In this document: positions 1 to 6,900 of the stretch, piece after piece
Numbering within the stretch: the first letter of the stretch is position 1
Layout: every line of letters begins with the position of its first letter
NCBI RefSeq assembly: GCF_003096675.1
Contig: NZ_QEKW01000032.1
Span: 1-38,049, forward strand
Direction: 5' to 3'
Source of the DNA: Actinomycetospora cinnamomea
Lineage (GTDB): Bacteria; Actinomycetota; Actinomycetes; Mycobacteriales; Pseudonocardiaceae
DNA: 38,049 nucleotides
Translations under genes and position numbers: made by a program
Notes under the pieces: model-generated
The model's input: only the letters and a program-made list of their open reading frames with translations
Told to the model about the DNA's origin: nothing
Database searches by the model: none

Positions 1-113
1 ATCCCGGTCATGCCCTCGGGCAACCGAGCCTTGGCCAGCCGGCGTCCGGTCTCGTCACAGACCTCCACGTCGTGGTGGTCCTCGGCCCAGTCATCCCCCA
101 CGAACAGCACCAC
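1..113 (-). CDS. IS110-family transposase, N-terminal fragment (cut by window edge)
   Basis: Read on the minus strand, this stretch encodes a protein that starts with LFVGDDWAEDHHDVEV and continues through DETGRRLAKARLPEG to the window edge. This is the start of the RuvC-like DEDD domain of IS110-family transposases, whose first catalytic Asp lies in the V-G-x-D-W-A motif. The GTG at 113 is preceded by GGGAGGG at a suitable distance; an in-frame GTG at 140 is an alternative start. IS110 enzymes recombine through a RuvC-like domain and a C-terminal Ser-containing Tnp domain, and do not act like DDE transposases. Only about 37 codons are visible, so I cannot tell whether the element is intact. 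Family recognition is from the motif; activity is unknown. Confidence 0.85.
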   Translation of the reverse strand, partial: MVLFVGDDWAEDHHDVEVCDETGRRLAKARLPEGMTG

Positions 114-356
114 CGCCAGGCCCTCCCGATCATCGTCCACCAAGATCGGTAGCGCGGAGCAGGACCGTCGCGGACTAATGGTCAAGTGCTCACCGAGTCC
201 TGCCCGGGGCACGTCATCCCATCAGCGATCTACGCCTGCTCACGACCGGCGGGCGCACGATCTGAGCCTAGAGCTCACCAGCGCTCTGTCGACGGGAGTG
301 CTGACCCGCCGGCCGCTACCAGCGCCGAGCCTCTCACTCACGACCCGGCGCCCCCA
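114..356 (-). other. Non-coding flank of the IS110 transposase; possible bridge-RNA region
   Basis: There is no convincing gene in these 243 bases, which lie upstream of the transposase start. In IS110-group elements (as opposed to IS1111) the end upstream of the transposase encodes the structured bridge RNA. Complementary segments are visible: CCGGCGGG at 246-253 pairs with CCCGCCGG at 305-312, and GAGC at 264-267 pairs with GCTC at 273-276. Local composition is less GC-rich than in the neighbouring genes. The IS boundary cannot be located from one copy; it must lie before the PPOX stop codon at 357. The RNA assignment is inference. Confidence 0.4.
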
Positions 357-785
357 TTAGCCGGCGTTGTCGGGCACGTCGGAGGCCTTCACCGCGCCCC
401 AGCCGTGCCAGCGGTCCACCTCGATCCACGCGGTGACGCGGGCGCGGTCGCGGATGGGGTAGGGCTTGCCGGTGTAGTGCTTCGCGCAGCGGTCGATGTC
501 GGCGAGGTCGGTGTCGTCGACCCACTCCACGACGCGCCCCTGCATGCTGACGTGGGTGTACCAGTCGTCCTCGGAGAGCACGGAGATCGACACCCGGGGG
601 TCGTGGCGCAGGTACTCGACCCGCTTGCGCTGGGCGTCCATGTTCACGAGCACCCGGCCGTCGTCCCACAGGTACCAGGTCGGCACGGAGACCGGCTGGC
701 CGTCCTGACGGATCGACGTGATCACGCTGGGGTTCGGCTTGCGCAGCAGGTCCTGGACGTCGTCGGGGAGCGGGGGCTTCGGCAC
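357..785 (-). CDS. PPOX-class flavin/F420-dependent protein
   Basis: 142-residue protein of the pyridoxamine 5'-phosphate oxidase-like split-barrel fold. The segment SVITSIRQDGQPVSVPTWYL, followed by RVLVNMDAQRKRVEYLRHDPRVSISV, is the typical pattern of actinobacterial PPOX proteins in which a beta-barrel binds F420 or FMN and the Arg/Lys patch contacts the cofactor phosphate. The later WIEVDRWHGWG is typical of the C-terminal barrel strand. GTG at 785 is chosen as the start because GAGAGGA lies about 6 bases upstream. It follows the MFS gene by 56 bp and may be the last gene of the alkB transcript. The substrate is not predictable; these proteins are often annotated as F420-dependent reductases of unknown role. 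Confidence 0.8.
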   Translation of the reverse strand: MPKPPLPDDVQDLLRKPNPSVITSIRQDGQPVSVPTWYLWDDGRVLVNMDAQRKRVEYLRHDPRVSISVLSEDDWYTHVSMQGRVVEWVDDTDLADIDRCAKHYTGKPYPIRDRARVTAWIEVDRWHGWGAVKASDVPDNAG

Positions 786-791
786 GGGGTT

Positions 792-827
792 CCTCTCGGT
801 GCTGTCGGTGATCTCGGTGCTCTCGGT
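792..827 (-). repeat. Four-copy 9-bp tandem repeat upstream of the PPOX gene
   Basis: On the plus strand four 9-bp units follow each other: CCTCTCGGT, GCTGTCGGT, GATCTCGGT and GCTCTCGGT. They fill most of the 56-bp gap between the MFS and PPOX genes, and the unit nearest the start provides the GAGAGG ribosome-binding site on the coding (minus) strand. Slippage could therefore alter the leader length. Confidence 0.7.
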
Positions 828-841
828 GGGCCGCGCGGACC

Positions 842-2050
842 CTACGGGCGCGCGCCGCGGCGGCGCGTGCGCAGCACGAGTGCCCGGGCGACCACCGCGC
901 TCATGCCCAGGACCACGACGACGAGGCCGTAGACCTCCGCCACGGGCCGCAGCCCGACCTGCACGGTGGCGACGCCGGCGGCCACCGCGGGCAGGCTGAA
1001 GGCCAGGTAGGCGACCACGTAGGCGACGGCCATGAGCTCGCCGCGGGTCTCGGGCGCGGCGATGCGGGCGAGGGTGCCGAAGCACGCGAGCGACGCCGCC
1101 CCGAAGCCGACGCCGGCGATCACGGTGCCACCGGCGGCGGCGGGCGGGGAGTCGAGCACCAGCGCCCCGAGCGTCACCAGCGTCCCGATCGCGAGCAGGC
1201 CCCCGGCGGGCGCGAGCAGCGTCTCGGGCGTGCGTCGGAAGACGGCGACCGCGCTGAGCGCGCCGACCCCGCAGAGCAGCGTGACGACGATGCCGCCCAC
1301 GAGGTGGCTGCGCAGGCCGAACAGCTCGACGACGACCGACGGCCCCAGCGACAGGTACAGCCCGCCGAGCGCCCAGCTCGCGGCGAGCGTCGGGACGATC
1401 GCGAGCACCTCGGTGCGCAGCCCCGACGGGATGCGCACCCGGGGACGCAGCGACGCGAGGGCGCCCGCGCGTCGTGATGCGGTCTCGGGCAGCAGTGCGA
1501 GGACGACGGCGACGACCGCGAAGCCGGCGAGCAGCACGCCGTAGACGAGGCGGGTCGGCGCCGGGGCGTACTCGACGAGCAGCCCGCAGCCCAGCGCGCC
1601 GAGCGCCAGGCCGACCAGCGGGGTGACGGCGTTCGCGAGGCCCGCGCGTTCGGGTCGGAGATCGACCAGCGTGGCGGCCATCGCGGTGATCGCGGCGCCG
1701 GTGGCCGCGCCCTGCACCGCGCGGGCGAGCAGCAGCATCGTCACGTTCCCGGCCAGCAGGAACAGCACCACCGCGACGGTCTGCACCGCCAGCGCGACCG
1801 CCAGCACCGGTCGTCGCCCGACGTGGTCGGACAGCCCGCCGACGACGAGCAGCGAGGCCAGCAGGAACAGCACGTACACCGCGAAGATCGCCGTCAACGT
1901 CGAGGCCGAGAAGCCCCACTGGGCCTGGTAGACGACGTAGAGCGGCGACGGGACGCTCGACGCGGCGAGGAAGAGCACCACCGCCCCGGCCACGGCGGCG
2001 AAGAGCCGGCCGCGCCGGGTGGGGTGCAGGGCGTCGGCGGGAGTGCTCAC
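842..2050 (-). CDS. MFS transporter (exporter-like)
   Basis: 402-residue membrane protein of the major facilitator superfamily with about 12 hydrophobic segments. The loop between helices 2 and 3 carries the MFS signature G-G-L-S-D-H-V-G-R-R-P-V-L, and ARAVQGAATGAAITAMAATLV resembles motif C of drug/proton antiporters. GTG at 2050 (VSTPADALHP) is used as the start, with GGGA directly in front; the N-terminus is therefore less certain than the body. It lies 29 bp downstream of alkB in the same direction, so co-transcription is likely. A role in exporting an alkane-derived or toxic hydrophobic compound is possible but only inferred from position. Confidence 0.88.
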   Translation of the reverse strand: MSTPADALHPTRRGRLFAAVAGAVVLFLAASSVPSPLYVVYQAQWGFSASTLTAIFAVYVLFLLASLLVVGGLSDHVGRRPVLAVALAVQTVAVVLFLLAGNVTMLLLARAVQGAATGAAITAMAATLVDLRPERAGLANAVTPLVGLALGALGCGLLVEYAPAPTRLVYGVLLAGFAVVAVVLALLPETASRRAGALASLRPRVRIPSGLRTEVLAIVPTLAASWALGGLYLSLGPSVVVELFGLRSHLVGGIVVTLLCGVGALSAVAVFRRTPETLLAPAGGLLAIGTLVTLGALVLDSPPAAAGGTVIAGVGFGAASLACFGTLARIAAPETRGELMAVAYVVAYLAFSLPAVAAGVATVQVGLRPVAEVYGLVVVVLGMSAVVARALVLRTRRRGARP

Positions 2051-2079
2051 TCCCGACGCCAACGCCCGTGCCGCCGCTC

Positions 2080-3255
2080 CTATGCCCGCGCGTAGCGGGC
2101 GAGGTAGCGCTCCCGGGTGCGCGGGTGCAGGTTCGCCAGCGTCACGTCGCCGTCGTAGTGGGCGACGACCTTCGGGTCCATGATCCGTCGCCAGACCGGC
2201 GGGAACAGCGCCACGACGATCATCGAGCCGTAGCCGCTGGGCAGCTGCGGCGACTCGGAGAAGTGCCGCAGCGTCTGGTAGCGGCGCAGCGGGTTGGCGT
2301 GGTGGTCGGAGTGGCGCTGCAGCTGGTAGAGCAGCAGGTTCGACACGGTGTGGTCGGCGTTCCAGCTGTGGCGCGGGTCGGTGCGCTCGTAACGGCCGTC
2401 GGCGCGCCGTCCGCGCTTGAGGCCGTAGTGCTCCAGGTAGTTGACCACCTCGAGCAACGTGAACCCGACGACCGCCTGCAGCGCGAGCCACGGCAGCACG
2501 ATGAGGCCGAACGCCGCGACGAGGGCGACGAACAGGACCAGCGTCATCGCCCAGGCGATGAGGATCTCGTGGTCCAGCGGCGAGTGGCGGCCCTTCGAGC
2601 GGCGCCTGGTCTCCAGGTGCCACGACGAGCGCAGGCTCCCCCAGACGGTCCGCGGCAGGAAGGCCCAGAAGCTCTCGCCCAGTCGCGAGCTCGCCGGGTC
2701 CTCCGGTGTGGCGACGCGGACGTGGTGGCCGCGGTTGTGCTCGACGTAGAAGTGCCCGTACGCCGAGCTCGCGAGCGCGATCTTCGACAGCCAGCGCTCG
2801 ACGTCCTCGCGCTTGTGGCCCAGCTCGTGCGCGGTGTTGATGGCGACGCCGCTGACCACGCCCATCGTCAGCGCCAGGCCGAGGTCGGCGTGCCACGGCA
2901 GGTCCCACGTGGCCCAGACCCAGCAGCAGAACACGAGGCTCGCGTACTGGATCGGCAGGAAGAGGTAGGTCACCCAGCGGTAGTAGCGGTCGGCCTCGAG
3001 GCGCTCGCGCTCGGACTCCGGCGGGTTGTCGTCGGTCGCTCCGAAGATCAGGTCCAGCGCCGGCAGGATCACGAAGAGGATCATCGGCCCGATCCACCAC
3101 CAGGCGGCCCAGCCGGTGGCCGTGGACAACCCTGCGCCGACGAACGGCATCGCCGGCATCAGTGTGGCCAGCGGCCACAGGTAGCGCTTGCGGTCCCGCC
3201 AGGGGCGGGCCTCCTCGCGCGGCGCGGTGTCGGACGTGACGTCAGTCGTGCTCAT
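2080..3255 (-). CDS. alkB: Alkane 1-monooxygenase (AlkB-type membrane diiron hydroxylase)
   Basis: 391-residue integral membrane fatty-acid-desaturase-like protein that hydroxylates the terminal carbon of medium-chain n-alkanes using O2 and electrons from rubredoxin. All ligand boxes are present: HELGH at 143-147, EHNRGHH at 172-178, the AlkB-specific NYLEHYGL at 272-279 and LQRHSDHH at about 312-319. Hydrophobic segments around residues 25-70, 95-115, 120-142 and 232-270 fit the six-helix fold. ATG at 3255 has GGGAGA 6 bases upstream. Unlike many actinobacterial alkB loci, no rubredoxin or rubredoxin reductase gene follows; an MFS gene lies 29 bp downstream instead. The TetR gene upstream probably regulates it. 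Family assignment is very secure; the chain-length range is unknown. Confidence 0.95.
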   Translation of the reverse strand: MSTTDVTSDTAPREEARPWRDRKRYLWPLATLMPAMPFVGAGLSTATGWAAWWWIGPMILFVILPALDLIFGATDDNPPESERERLEADRYYRWVTYLFLPIQYASLVFCCWVWATWDLPWHADLGLALTMGVVSGVAINTAHELGHKREDVERWLSKIALASSAYGHFYVEHNRGHHVRVATPEDPASSRLGESFWAFLPRTVWGSLRSSWHLETRRRSKGRHSPLDHEILIAWAMTLVLFVALVAAFGLIVLPWLALQAVVGFTLLEVVNYLEHYGLKRGRRADGRYERTDPRHSWNADHTVSNLLLYQLQRHSDHHANPLRRYQTLRHFSESPQLPSGYGSMIVVALFPPVWRRIMDPKVVAHYDGDVTLANLHPRTRERYLARYARA

Positions 3256-3310
3256 GCGGGTCTCCCTCGACGCGACCTCTCGCGGTCAGGAGTCTGCAGT
3301 GTGATGCGCT

Positions 3311-3338
3311 CTGAGACAAGTACGAGTTTTTGTCTCAG
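3311..3338. promoter_or_regulatory. Inverted repeat between tetR and alkB, probable TetR operator
   Basis: Perfect 9-bp arms CTGAGACAA (3311-3319) and TTGTCTCAG (3330-3338) are separated by 10 bp. The right arm contains the TGA stop codon of the tetR gene, and the site sits 56-83 bp upstream of the alkB start. A 28-bp dyad in the alkB leader fits a TetR-dimer operator; a transcript hairpin is the alternative. Confidence 0.6.
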
Positions 3339-3928
3339 CTCTGGGGTCGGACGAGGGCGGAGACGAGGTGGGCGATGCGCTCGCCGACGTCGACCGGGTC
3401 GAGGGCCGGCGCCACGACGTGCGAGATCACGAGGCGGACGACGGCGTCGACGGTCTCCTCGACCGTCGACGGCAGCAGCTCGGGCATCTGCTGCTCGAGC
3501 CAGGTCGCGAGCAGGGCGCGGGCGGACTCGCGGATCGACTCCGAGCGCGAGGTCAGGAACGGCAGCAGTCCCACGTCCCCGGAGCGGCTGCCGGTGAGCA
3601 CCGCGCGCAGCAGCGGGTTCTCGGCCGCCTCCTCCAGGGTGAGGCGGGTCGCCGCGGCCACGGCGCGGGGGACGTCGTCGTGCTGGGCGAGCGCGTCGCG
3701 GATGGCGGCGAAGAAGCGCTCGGCCTCCCGGTTCATCAGGGCCTCGCCGAGACCGTCCTTGTTGCCGAACTCGCGGTAGAGCGTCGGGCGCGAGACGCCG
3801 GCCTCGACGGCCACCTCGCCGACCCGCACCCGTTCCCACCCCCGCTCCACGGTCTGGCGGTGGGCGGTCGTCAGCACCCGCTCGCGCACCTGGCGCCGGA
3901 ACTCCAGGCGCAACGACTCCCCGCTCAT
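3335..3928 (-). CDS. TetR-family regulator, probable regulator of alkB
   Basis: 197-residue TetR repressor. The N-terminal helix-turn-helix spans about residues 15-60 (VRVGEVAVEAGVSRPTLYREF, then GNKDGLGEAL), the hallmark DNA-binding segment; the rest is an alpha-helical ligand domain rich in Ala, Leu and Arg. ATG at 3928 starts the domain at the usual distance. It is encoded just upstream of alkB on the same strand with an 80-bp gap containing a dyad that overlaps its own stop codon. TetR proteins next to alkB in actinobacteria commonly respond to alkane oxidation products such as fatty acids; the effector here is inference. It may also regulate the MFS and PPOX genes through the same transcript. 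Confidence 0.88.
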   Translation of the reverse strand: MSGESLRLEFRRQVRERVLTTAHRQTVERGWERVRVGEVAVEAGVSRPTLYREFGNKDGLGEALMNREAERFFAAIRDALAQHDDVPRAVAAATRLTLEEAAENPLLRAVLTGSRSGDVGLLPFLTSRSESIRESARALLATWLEQQMPELLPSTVEETVDAVVRLVISHVVAPALDPVDVGERIAHLVSALVRPQS

Positions 3929-4122
3929 ACGATCAGTGTCACGCAACGCAACCCTCTGTGAAGCCGGACCAAAGTCGTCACCGCCACCTGGACCCGTTCG
4001 TTGATCTGGGTGACCCAGCACCCCGCGGTTGCCGTAAACCTCGCGACCGGCCGAACCCGAGCGTCCCTTCGGCGGCCGGGTACTGCGCCAAGTCAGTGAA
4101 CTCCGGGACTCGGCCAACTGAT

Positions 4123-4140
4123 GGGTAACGTCCGTCACCC
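4123..4140. promoter_or_regulatory. Short imperfect dyad upstream of the secreted-protein gene
   Basis: GGGTAAC (4123-4129) and GTCACCC (4134-4140) form a 7-bp inverted repeat with one mismatch and a 4-bp spacer, 70 bp before the ATG at 4210. This is the only structured site I see in the 281-bp gap between tetR and the secreted-protein gene. It is short enough to be chance. Confidence 0.3.
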
Positions 4141-4209
4141 CCGATCGATGACTGCGCAAGTGACGCGGGTCCCCGCGTGCCTCCGCCGCCCGGTCGAAGG
4201 GGTCCGCCC

Positions 4210-5067
4210 ATGCCAGTCCGTCCCGGTCGAATGCTGCCGAGCGTGATCGTCGGTGCCCTCGTGACCGGCGCTCTCGCTCTGAGTACCGGAACGGCGTCGG
4301 CGGCGGCGGATGGCGAACCCTGCTACTACCAAGGAGTACAGGGTGAGGTTCGTGGCGATGACTGCGTGGGTTTGACGGGTGTCGTTCTTGCCTCCCTCGC
4401 GAAGGCGACTCTCGGGCTGGTCCCTGACACCGACCCACCCACCACCGAACAACCGCCGGCCACTGAGCAGCCGGAAGACAACGGTGGCGGCGGCGTGCTG
4501 GACCCGGACGGGCCCGCTGACAACGATGAGTCCACCGACGGCGCCGGCACGGGCGGGAACGGCACGACCCCGCCGGCTGGCGGCGGGACGGGGACCACCA
4601 ACGGAGCGCCGCCGCTCGGGCCGGCCCCGGCCTCGGCCGCCCTTCCCGTGCAGCCGCCCCCCGCGCTTCCTGCACCCGATGTGCGGCAGGCGAACCTCCT
4701 CTCGCCCGCACTCGGCTCCGGCGGCCTCGCCGCCACTGTCCCCACGATCGGATTCGGCGCGATCAACCCCAACCTGCTCCTCGCGCCCGCCGGCAGCCCC
4801 CTGCGCACGTTGACCGGGGTCGATCAGGGTTCGCCGGTCACGACGGCGAGCGACGTCCAGGCCATGGCGTTCGACAGCCTGCCGGGCGGGCTCGGGACGC
4901 CCGCGATCACCGGCGTACTGATCCTCTCGACGCTCGCCGCGTTCGCCCTGCGTCACGGCGTGCTCCGCCGCGCCCGCCTCGGGGCCGGCGGCGGCACGCA
5001 GACCGAGGCCGGCACGCAGACCGAGGCCAACACCGTCGAGGTTCCGGCCGGCGAGCCCGTCGGCTGA
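4210..5067 (+). CDS. Secreted, C-terminally anchored Pro/Gly/Thr-rich protein of unknown function
   Basis: 285-residue protein that I do not recognise. Starting at ATG 4210 (GAAGGGG upstream) it has a basic N-terminus, a hydrophobic stretch PSVIVGALVTGALALSTGT and an A-S-A-A cleavage-like site near residue 32, so a signal peptide is likely. Two Cys (CYYQGVQGEVRGDDC) follow in the mature start and may form a disulfide. A low-complexity linker of Thr, Pro and Gly (about residues 75-150) leads to a second Ala/Leu-rich region and a single transmembrane segment ITGVLILSTLAAFAL followed by Arg-rich RHGVLRRARL, the order of a sortase-like or tail anchor without LPXTG. The cytoplasmic tail carries a duplicated G-T-Q-T-E-A. 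It is monocistronic, and an inverted-repeat terminator follows. Confidence 0.75.
   Translation: MPVRPGRMLPSVIVGALVTGALALSTGTASAAADGEPCYYQGVQGEVRGDDCVGLTGVVLASLAKATLGLVPDTDPPTTEQPPATEQPEDNGGGGVLDPDGPADNDESTDGAGTGGNGTTPPAGGGTGTTNGAPPLGPAPASAALPVQPPPALPAPDVRQANLLSPALGSGGLAATVPTIGFGAINPNLLLAPAGSPLRTLTGVDQGSPVTTASDVQAMAFDSLPGGLGTPAITGVLILSTLAAFALRHGVLRRARLGAGGGTQTEAGTQTEANTVEVPAGEPVG
4993..5028 (+). repeat. Perfect 18-bp tandem duplication in the tail of the secreted protein
   Basis: The unit GGCACGCAGACCGAGGCC occurs at 4993-5010 and again at 5011-5028 with no difference, coding for G-T-Q-T-E-A twice after the transmembrane segment. The lack of any synonymous change suggests a recent duplication. 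Confidence 0.9.
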
Positions 5068-5080
5068 CCGAGAGAGCGAC

Positions 5081-5122
5081 TTCGGTGACGATCTCCGCGC
5101 CTCCCCGGCCTTCGTCACCGAA
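5081..5122 (+). terminator. Inverted repeat after the secreted-protein gene, probable terminator
   Basis: Perfect 11-bp arms TTCGGTGACGA (5081-5091) and TCGTCACCGAA (5112-5122) with a 20-base loop start 14 bases after the stop codon at 5067. There is no T-run, as is common in actinobacteria. The remaining gap to 5366 is non-coding; it also holds a smaller dyad around GAGCGAACGTTGCGCTC near 5166 but no gene that I can support. Confidence 0.6.
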
Positions 5123-5366
5123 CTCGCGATCCACCCTCGGTTCGCGCGAAGATCCTCGCGAGGGGAGCGAACGTTGCGCTCACGGAAACGGATGCTCCAC
5201 AAGCCAGGATCTTGAGCGCGTCCCGTGAACGGAGCCCGTGCGGTCGCCGGGAAGATCGACATCGACCGTACGCACTCCCTGATCACCGCGAGAGCACCCG
5301 CTGCCCGGCGCCCGCCCGACACGGCCCCGGCGTCGAGCGAGCGCCCGTCACCCACATCGCGACCCG

Positions 5367-6635
5367 CTACCGCGCCGCGTCCGTCCCTGCGAGGGCGACG
5401 GGCAGGTGCTTGATCCCGTTGACGAAGATGCTGCGCAGGCGGTCGGGCTCGCCGATCACGCGCAGGTCGGGCATGCCGGCGAAGAGCTCGCGGAAGAGCA
5501 CCGCGATCTCGCGGCGGGCGAGGTGCGCGCCAAGGCAGAAGTGCGGCCCGTGGGCGCCGAAGCCCTGGTGGGGGTTGGGGGAGCGGCGCAGGTCGAGGCG
5601 GTCGGGGTCGGCGAACACCGCCTCGTCGCGGTTGGCCGACCCGTAGACGAGCAGCAGCTTCTCGCCGGCCTCGACCGGGACGTCACCGACCGAGGTGTCC
5701 GACACCGCCGTGCGCCGCATCCAGTTGATCGGCGAGGCCCAGCGCACGACCTCGTCGACGGCGGTGGGGGTGACGCCGTCGACGTCGGAGGACCACAGCT
5801 CCCACTGCTCGGGCTGCCGGTGCATGCCCCAGACGCCGTGGGTGATCCCGTTGCGGGTGGTCTCGTTGCCCGCCACGCAGAGCAGGATGAAGAACGACGC
5901 GATCTCCTGGTGCGTCAGCCGCTCGCCGTCGACGGTGCCGTGCACGAGCGCGGAGGTGACGTCGTCGGTCGGCTCGGCCTCGCGGGCGGCGGCGAGCTCG
6001 GTCATCAGCCCGGACAGGCCCGCGCCGGCGGCGAGGTAGTCGCCCAGCGGGTTCTCCGACGTGACGTACTCGGGGTCCTCGCCGGCGAGGATGACGTTGG
6101 AGTGCGCGAACACCTCGTCCCGCCGCGACTCGGGGATGCCCATCATCTCGCAGATGATCAGTAGCGGCATCGGCGCCGAGACGTCCGCGACCAGGTCGAA
6201 CGAGCCGTCGCCGGCCAGCGCCTTCTCCCGCGCGGAGGCGACCACCGACCGGGCGACCCGGCGCACGTCGTCCAGCAGGCCCTGGGTGCGCCGCGGGGTG
6301 AACGCCTGCGCGGCGATCCGGCGGATCTTCGTGTGCCGCGGCGCGTCCATGCTGATGAGGGAGCCGAAGAACTCGTGCGCCTCGGCGGGCAGGTCGAGGA
6401 TCGACACCGCGCCGCGGCCCGAGCAGAACAGCTCGGGGTGCTTGCTGACGTACTCGAGGTCGGCGTGGCGGGTGACGGCGCGGAACCCGGGACCGCGCTC
6501 GAAACCGGGGAACTCGGGCTCGGCGAACCACGGCAGGCCCGCCTGGGCGCGCAGGGTCGCGAACGCGGCGAAGCGGTCCTCCCACGGCGCGGCCCAGAAC
6601 TCGCGGTTCCCCAGGTCGACGGTCGACAGCGTCAT
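5367..6635 (-). CDS. Cytochrome P450 (CYP124/125/142-like actinobacterial group)
   Basis: 422-residue soluble P450. The I-helix oxygen-activation motif AGNETT is at 255-260, the ExxR of the K-helix is EVVR at 295-298, and the heme loop FGAHGPHFCLG is at 359-369 with Cys367 as the iron ligand. The N-terminus (VDLGNREFWAAPWEDRFAAF) and the C-terminus (FVNGIKHLPVAL) resemble the mycobacterial CYP124/125/126/142 group, which oxidises methyl-branched lipid and sterol side chains. That subfamily placement is from general resemblance and is not certain. No ferredoxin gene is adjacent. ATG at 6635 has no clear Shine-Dalgarno; a 15-bp palindrome occupies the 17 bases before it. It is divergent from metY across 265 bp. 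Confidence 0.92.
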   Translation of the reverse strand: MTLSTVDLGNREFWAAPWEDRFAAFATLRAQAGLPWFAEPEFPGFERGPGFRAVTRHADLEYVSKHPELFCSGRGAVSILDLPAEAHEFFGSLISMDAPRHTKIRRIAAQAFTPRRTQGLLDDVRRVARSVVASAREKALAGDGSFDLVADVSAPMPLLIICEMMGIPESRRDEVFAHSNVILAGEDPEYVTSENPLGDYLAAGAGLSGLMTELAAAREAEPTDDVTSALVHGTVDGERLTHQEIASFFILLCVAGNETTRNGITHGVWGMHRQPEQWELWSSDVDGVTPTAVDEVVRWASPINWMRRTAVSDTSVGDVPVEAGEKLLLVYGSANRDEAVFADPDRLDLRRSPNPHQGFGAHGPHFCLGAHLARREIAVLFRELFAGMPDLRVIGEPDRLRSIFVNGIKHLPVALAGTDAAR

Positions 6636-6637
6636 AG

Positions 6638-6652
6638 TTGGCAGGCTGCCAA
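6638..6652. promoter_or_regulatory. Perfect palindrome touching the P450 start codon
   Basis: TTGGCAG-G-CTGCCAA is a perfect 7-bp-arm dyad ending 2 bases before the P450 ATG (6635, minus strand). It takes the place where a ribosome-binding site would be, so a bound regulator would block both transcription of a short-leader mRNA and ribosome access. The regulator is unknown. The rest of the 6636-6900 gap, between the P450 and metY, shows no SAM riboswitch signature or gene. Confidence 0.6.
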
Positions 6653-6900
6653 AGAGGATCGTGGCCCGCCAGACCGGCACGCGCGGCGACACGTGACCGA
6701 CGTGACGCGCGCGCGTGCCTCGGTTGTGCCCCACGCCGTGCGGCGAGAGGATCGCGACCGTGGTGCGGGTTGATCTCGAGGATTTCTGGCCGAGCCGGCG
6801 CGGCGACGCGTTCGACGAGCGGTGTCGCTGAGGGGCAGCACCCCGCCGGCCGAGCACGATGACGCACCCCCACCCGACCCACGATGGAGTGAGCACCGAG

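Noticed and set aside
334..669. Minus-strand frame opposite part of the PPOX gene region
   Set aside because: It is a shifted frame of the PPOX gene with Arg/Pro-rich translation and no motif.
5225..5413. Short plus-strand open frame in the gap after the secreted-protein gene
   Set aside because: It lacks a convincing ribosome-binding site, has antisense-like composition at its end and overlaps the P450 3' end.
6636..6900. SAM riboswitch before metY
   Set aside because: The GGGGCAGCACCCC hairpin near 6835 drew attention, but the conserved SAM-I, SAM-II and SAM-IV core segments could not be matched by eye.
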